Below are positions 6,150 through 8,571 of a stretch of DNA of 8,571 nucleotides, in pieces; position 1 is the stretch's first letter, and every line of letters begins with the position of its first letter. Made by a program: the position numbers and the translations under genes. Origin of the DNA: Lachnospiraceae bacterium (GTDB lineage Bacteria; Bacillota_A; Clostridia; Lachnospirales; Lachnospiraceae); NCBI GenBank assembly GCA_017553665.1, contig JAFZKM010000297.1, forward strand, positions 1 to 8,571. Reading direction: 5' to 3'. The notes under the pieces are model-generated. The model saw nothing but the letters and a program-made list of their open reading frames with translations, was not told the DNA's origin and made no database searches.

Positions 6150-6665
6150 TTCGATAAGCTTGCGTGTAAATACACCGTCTTCGAGCACGATATAGCCGTG
6201 TCCGGAGTCCTGCTTCGGGATCGAGACAGAACCGGGGTTTAAGAAGCGGATGCCGTCTCTGACCTCGTCGAGCGGTACATGTGTATGACCGTAGATCATG
6301 ATATCCCCTTCCTTCATCGGGAGGGGATCTTCTATGTTGTAATGATGGCCGTGAGTGAGATATATGGTCTGCCCGCTATCCGTCATGATCGCGGCGTAAT
6401 CGGCCAGGACCGGGAATCCGAGCATCATCTGGTCGACCTCGGCTTCGCAGTTGCCGCGGATCGCGAGGATCTCACGCTTTAATGAATTAAGCATTGCCGC
6501 GACTTCCTTCGGGGCATAGTCCTTCGGAAGGTCGTTGCGCGGACCGTGATAGAGCAGGTCGCCGAGAAGTATCAGGCGGTCTGCTTTTTCTGATCTGTAT
6601 GCGTCAATGAGCTTTCTACAGTAGTAGGCTGATCCGTGAATATCGGATGCGAATAGATATTTCAT
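6147..6665 (-). CDS. yfcE: YfcE-type metallophosphoesterase (phosphodiesterase)
   Basis: Binuclear-metal phosphodiesterase of the MJ0936/YfcE family; Escherichia coli YfcE hydrolyses artificial phosphodiesters and its natural substrate is not settled. The 172 residues contain the complete metallophosphoesterase signature: D8-x-H10, GD (35-36), GN (71-72) followed by C and E, TH at 104-105 within LTHGHH, and GHTH (126-129). Stretches such as FASDIHGS, HGPRN, RGNCEAEVDQM and NPGSVSIP closely match my memory of E. coli YfcE. The start was placed at the ATG at 6665, which gives the family N terminus MKYLFASDIHG and has AGGA nine bases upstream. A TTG in frame at 6683 would overlap the previous stop and adds no conserved sequence. 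It is the last gene of the probable tadA operon, 14 bases after the acetyltransferase gene. Confidence 0.93.
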   Translation of the reverse strand: MKYLFASDIHGSAYYCRKLIDAYRSEKADRLILLGDLLYHGPRNDLPKDYAPKEVAAMLNSLKREILAIRGNCEAEVDQMMLGFPVLADYAAIMTDSGQTIYLTHGHHYNIEDPLPMKEGDIMIYGHTHVPLDEVRDGIRFLNPGSVSIPKQDSGHGYIVLEDGVFTRKLIE

Positions 6666-6679
6666 GGCTTTAATTCCTG

Positions 6680-7222
6680 TCAAAGTATAAGTGAATATCG
6701 CAGATGGTCCCTTTCCACGCCCGCGATCGTGTGCGATTTCCTGGCGATGCCCTCATATTCAAAACCGAGCTTCTCGATCAGTTTTTTTGAAGGGATATTT
6801 TCCTCGAGAATGTCGGCCTCAATGCGTTTGGTCCCGTAGCTCTCATGAATGAGCGGGATCAGGAAGGACGCGGCTTCATAAGCGTAACCCTGTTCGCGGT
6901 ACCGTGTGTCAATGCGATATCCGATGGAACAGCGGTGCCCTCCGTCCTCCGTGAGATACGAAAAACTGATGTTGCCGATAATGAAATCGGGCTTATCCGA
7001 AAGGAACATATAGTAGCGGACGCCCGATGAGCGCAGGAAAAGCTTCTGTTCCGCGGCCAGAGCCTTCTCCTGATATTCGAGCGTGTAGCATTCCTCGCCG
7101 AAGGCCCTGTCCCAGCGCTCGAAGTCGCTGCGGTTCCGGTTGAGATAGTCGAGCACGAGCGGCGCCATGCTCTCATCGGCGACCATAAGGATCAGCCGGT
7201 CTGTACAGTATCTGAATTTCAT
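6680..7222 (-). CDS. GNAT-family N-acetyltransferase, RimJ/RimL-like
   Basis: Acetyl-CoA-dependent N-acetyltransferase, cytoplasmic; the RimJ/RimL-like group acetylates N termini of proteins, amino acids or small molecules, and the substrate here is not evident. The product is 180 residues, a normal size. Visible features are an early RLIL motif (9-12), the acetyl-CoA-binding motif A in IGYRIDTRYREQGYAYEA (100-117) with the R/Q-x-x-G-x-A type loop, a downstream N142 and S145 helix region, and LGFEYEG (152-158) as the family's C-terminal signature. The start ATG at 7222 has GAGGAT upstream on the coding strand. The gene follows the radical SAM activase by 16 bases and precedes the yfcE-type gene by 14 bases, so it is probably in one operon; no functional link to these genes is obvious. 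Confidence 0.9.
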   Translation of the reverse strand: MKFRYCTDRLILMVADESMAPLVLDYLNRNRSDFERWDRAFGEECYTLEYQEKALAAEQKLFLRSSGVRYYMFLSDKPDFIIGNISFSYLTEDGGHRCSIGYRIDTRYREQGYAYEAASFLIPLIHESYGTKRIEADILEENIPSKKLIEKLGFEYEGIARKSHTIAGVERDHLRYSLIL

Positions 7223-7238
7223 ATGAATATCCTCAGGT

Positions 7239-7937
7239 TCAGTCGATCCCGCGTATCGATGTATTCGGTATATAAGGCAGCAGGATCCCGCGGTATTTTT
7301 CGAGTGTCTCCTTTGAAGGAGCGGAGAGTCCTTTGGGTGCGATTAGGTCGCCCGAGTCCTTATATTGCTGGAGATAATAGGCTTTTGCGCCCTTTAGCCA
7401 GATGCCGATCTTTTTGAAGTCGTCGGCAGTGTGAATTCCGTCTACAACGGTAGTTCGAAATTCATAGTCCGTTCCGCTCTGCATGAGCAGGTCGGTCGAA
7501 CGGAAGATATTGTCCATGGATATGTCTTTAAGTCCGGTGGCCTTTCCATAACCCTCGGGAGAGGACTTGATATCCATTGCGACAAAGTCAATGAGTTTGC
7601 GGCTTATCAGGTCTTCCAGCATATCGGGGTTGGTGCCGTTCGAATCGAGTTTAACGAGGAAGCCGAGTTCGCGGATCTTTGCGATGAAATCGGGCAGATC
7701 CCTGCAGAGAGTGGGTTCACCGCCGGTGATGCAGACGCCTTCGAGCTTGTTTTTTCGGCTCTCGAGCTCTTTCAGGATCTCGTTTTCGTCGATCTTCGGC
7801 TGGGCATTCGGGTTGAGGACCAGAACAGCGTTATGGCAGAACGGACAGCGGAAATTACAGCCGCCCGTAAATATGGTGGCTGCTATTTTCCCGGGATAAT
7901 CAAGCAGTGTAAGCTTGGCAAAACCGTGTATCTGCAT
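7239..7937 (-). CDS. nrdG: Anaerobic ribonucleoside-triphosphate reductase activating protein (radical SAM)
   Basis: Radical SAM activase of the NrdG2 type (TIGR02495-like), which uses a [4Fe-4S] cluster and S-adenosylmethionine to install a glycyl radical, most likely on class III ribonucleotide reductase. The 232-residue product begins MQIHGFAKLTLLDYPG, typical of this family. The cluster motif is C27-x3-C31-x2-C34 (CNFRCPFC) and the SAM-binding GGEP is at 72-75; KLDSNGTNP and DFVAMDIKSS follow. The reading frame is open further upstream, but that part is arginine-rich and overlaps tadA. The ATG at 7937, with AGGAG (7950-7946) eight bases before it, is clearly the start. It lies 22 bases after tadA. 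No nrdD is in the window, so another glycyl-radical enzyme as partner cannot be excluded. Confidence 0.92.
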   Translation of the reverse strand: MQIHGFAKLTLLDYPGKIAATIFTGGCNFRCPFCHNAVLVLNPNAQPKIDENEILKELESRKNKLEGVCITGGEPTLCRDLPDFIAKIRELGFLVKLDSNGTNPDMLEDLISRKLIDFVAMDIKSSPEGYGKATGLKDISMDNIFRSTDLLMQSGTDYEFRTTVVDGIHTADDFKKIGIWLKGAKAYYLQQYKDSGDLIAPKGLSAPSKETLEKYRGILLPYIPNTSIRGID

Positions 7938-7959
7938 GGTGTGGTCTCCTCTGGTCTTC

Positions 7960-8487
7960 TTATTCGCCGGCCGTAAGATCGCGAAGGGCTTCCTCTTCGG
8001 CCTGTGCGCGCTTCGCGGCCTTTTCCGCGCGGTTGCGCTCGCGCAGGTCCTTGAAGAATACCTGCAATATGTCGCTGCATTCCTCCTGGCAGACGCCGAT
8101 CGTCGTCTCAACCTGGTGATTGAATTCCTTCATGTGCAGGATGTCGAGGATCGAGCCCGCGCAGCCCGCTTTAGGGTTCATCGCGCCGATCACGACGCGG
8201 TCGATGCGCGACTGGACGATCGCTCCCGAGCACATCTGACAGGGCTCGAGAGTGACATACATAGTGCAGCCCTCGAGGCGCCAGTCCCCGAGCCTGCGGC
8301 TGGCCTGGTCGATCGCGGTGATCTCGGCGTGCGCGAGCGTGGTCTTTTTGGTATTGCGCCTGTTATATCCGCGTCCGACGACCCTGCCGTCGCATACGAT
8401 CACGCATCCGATCGGGACTTCACCGAGTTCGAGCGCGTGTTTTGCCTGAACCAGGGCCTTTTTCATATATTTGACATCAGTATCCAA
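7960..8487 (-). CDS. tadA: tRNA-specific adenosine deaminase TadA
   Basis: Zinc-dependent deaminase that converts the wobble adenosine 34 of tRNA-Arg(ACG) to inosine, an essential decoding step in the cytoplasm. The 175 residues contain the cytidine/deoxycytidylate deaminase zinc site: H53-A-E55 (E55 the proton shuttle) and P82-C83-x2-C86 in TLEPCQMCSGAI. ELGEVPIGCVIV near 20-31 and NPKAGCAGSILDIL near 104-117 are typical of TadA. The start is a TTG at 8487: GGAG (8500-8497) lies nine bases upstream and the N terminus then aligns with the family, whereas the next ATG (8466) has no ribosome binding site. The last 25 or so residues are a charged, Ala/Glu/Arg-rich tail beyond the usual core. It is probably the first gene of a four-gene operon. 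Confidence 0.94.
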   Translation of the reverse strand: MDTDVKYMKKALVQAKHALELGEVPIGCVIVCDGRVVGRGYNRRNTKKTTLAHAEITAIDQASRRLGDWRLEGCTMYVTLEPCQMCSGAIVQSRIDRVVIGAMNPKAGCAGSILDILHMKEFNHQVETTIGVCQEECSDILQVFFKDLRERNRAEKAAKRAQAEEEALRDLTAGE

Positions 8488-8519
8488 ATCCGGTCACTCC
8501 GTTGCGTTCTTTTTGATTA

Positions 8520-8548
8520 ATTATAAACTATCTCGGAGGAAATGTGAA
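8520..8548 (-). promoter_or_regulatory. Strong sigma-A promoter of the tadA operon
   Basis: On the - strand: TTCACA (8548 to 8543, five of six to TTGACA), a 17-base spacer and a perfect TATAAT (8525 to 8520). Transcription would start near 8513, about 26 bases before the TTG start codon. No other convincing promoter lies in the short gaps downstream, so it probably drives tadA through the yfcE-type gene. Confidence 0.75.
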
Positions 8549-8571
8549 AGCCGATTTTTATGTGAAATTTA
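8544..8571 (+). CDS. Possible start of a divergent gene (3' partial, GTG start)
   Basis: GGAGG at 8535-8539 is followed after four bases by GTG and an open frame to the window end encoding M-K-A-D-F-Y-V-K-F. TATAAA at 8522-8527 could be its -10, overlapping the -10 of the tadA promoter on the other strand. Only nine codons are visible, the spacing is short and the product cannot be identified. An ATG at 8542 is followed at once by TGA and cannot be the start. Confidence 0.35.

Noticed and set aside
6666..6683. TTG at 6683 as start of the yfcE-type gene
   Set aside because: It overlaps the stop of the preceding gene, adds six non-conserved residues and lacks a better ribosome binding site than the ATG at 6665.
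7938..8111. Upstream extension of the radical SAM activase to 8111
   Set aside because: The extra residues are Arg-rich, overlap tadA in another frame, and AGGAG sits just before the internal ATG at 7937.
7431..8520. Long + strand frames (181 and 201 codons) opposite the activase and tadA
   Set aside because: The - strand genes are unambiguous by their Cys, GGEP, HAE and PCxxC motifs; the + strand frames have no recognisable domain and no supporting ribosome binding site.
1..8571. CRISPR arrays, tRNA or rRNA genes, insertion sequences, phage genes
   Set aside because: No regularly spaced repeats, cloverleaf-like segments, transposase motifs or terminal inverted repeats were seen by eye; a computed search was not possible.

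Overview
The window looks like chromosomal DNA of an anaerobic, low-oxygen-adapted Firmicute, most likely a member of the Clostridia (Lachnospiraceae-like). The evidence is a reverse-type rubrerythrin, an activase of the anaerobic (class III) ribonucleotide reductase type, a large clostridial-style flavin/iron-sulfur oxidoreductase, strong GGAGG ribosome binding sites and near-consensus sigma-A promoters. The base composition appears moderately GC-rich. The genus cannot be fixed from this sequence.

Left region (1-3220, + strand): a long oxidoreductase gene enters from beyond the left edge. It carries a Cys-rich N-terminal part, ferredoxin-type clusters, a GltD-like FAD/NAD(P)H core and C-terminal clusters. 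It is followed after one base by hypA (Ni/Zn metallochaperone). After a 78-base gap with a dyad and a possible extended -10 promoter comes a reverse rubrerythrin (peroxide/oxygen detoxification). A bidirectional hairpin terminator separates it from the next, convergent gene.

Middle region (3230-6140): a half-size ABC exporter on the - strand and a membrane-anchored XRE-family regulator on the + strand are transcribed divergently from a 306-base control region. That region is unusually rich in signals: a perfect 8+3+8 palindrome, two candidate + strand promoters, an imperfect 11-base direct repeat bracketing the second promoter at 42-base spacing, and a roughly 90-base leader with a GC-rich hairpin. 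The layout suggests a local sensor-regulator/exporter module, which is inference from organisation.

Right region (6147-8571, - strand): a compact run tadA, anaerobic RNR activase, GNAT acetyltransferase and yfcE-type phosphodiesterase, with gaps of 22, 16 and 14 bases. A near-perfect promoter lies upstream of tadA, so this is probably one housekeeping operon. It meets the XRE gene tail to tail with a 7-base gap, and the two stop codons form the ends of a perfect 13-base palindrome. At the right edge a divergent gene may begin with GTG.

No tRNA, rRNA, CRISPR array, insertion sequence or phage gene was seen. The genes are mostly recognisable families. The least explained features are the ABC/XRE control region and the pairing of the oxidoreductase with hypA where no hydrogenase is visible.
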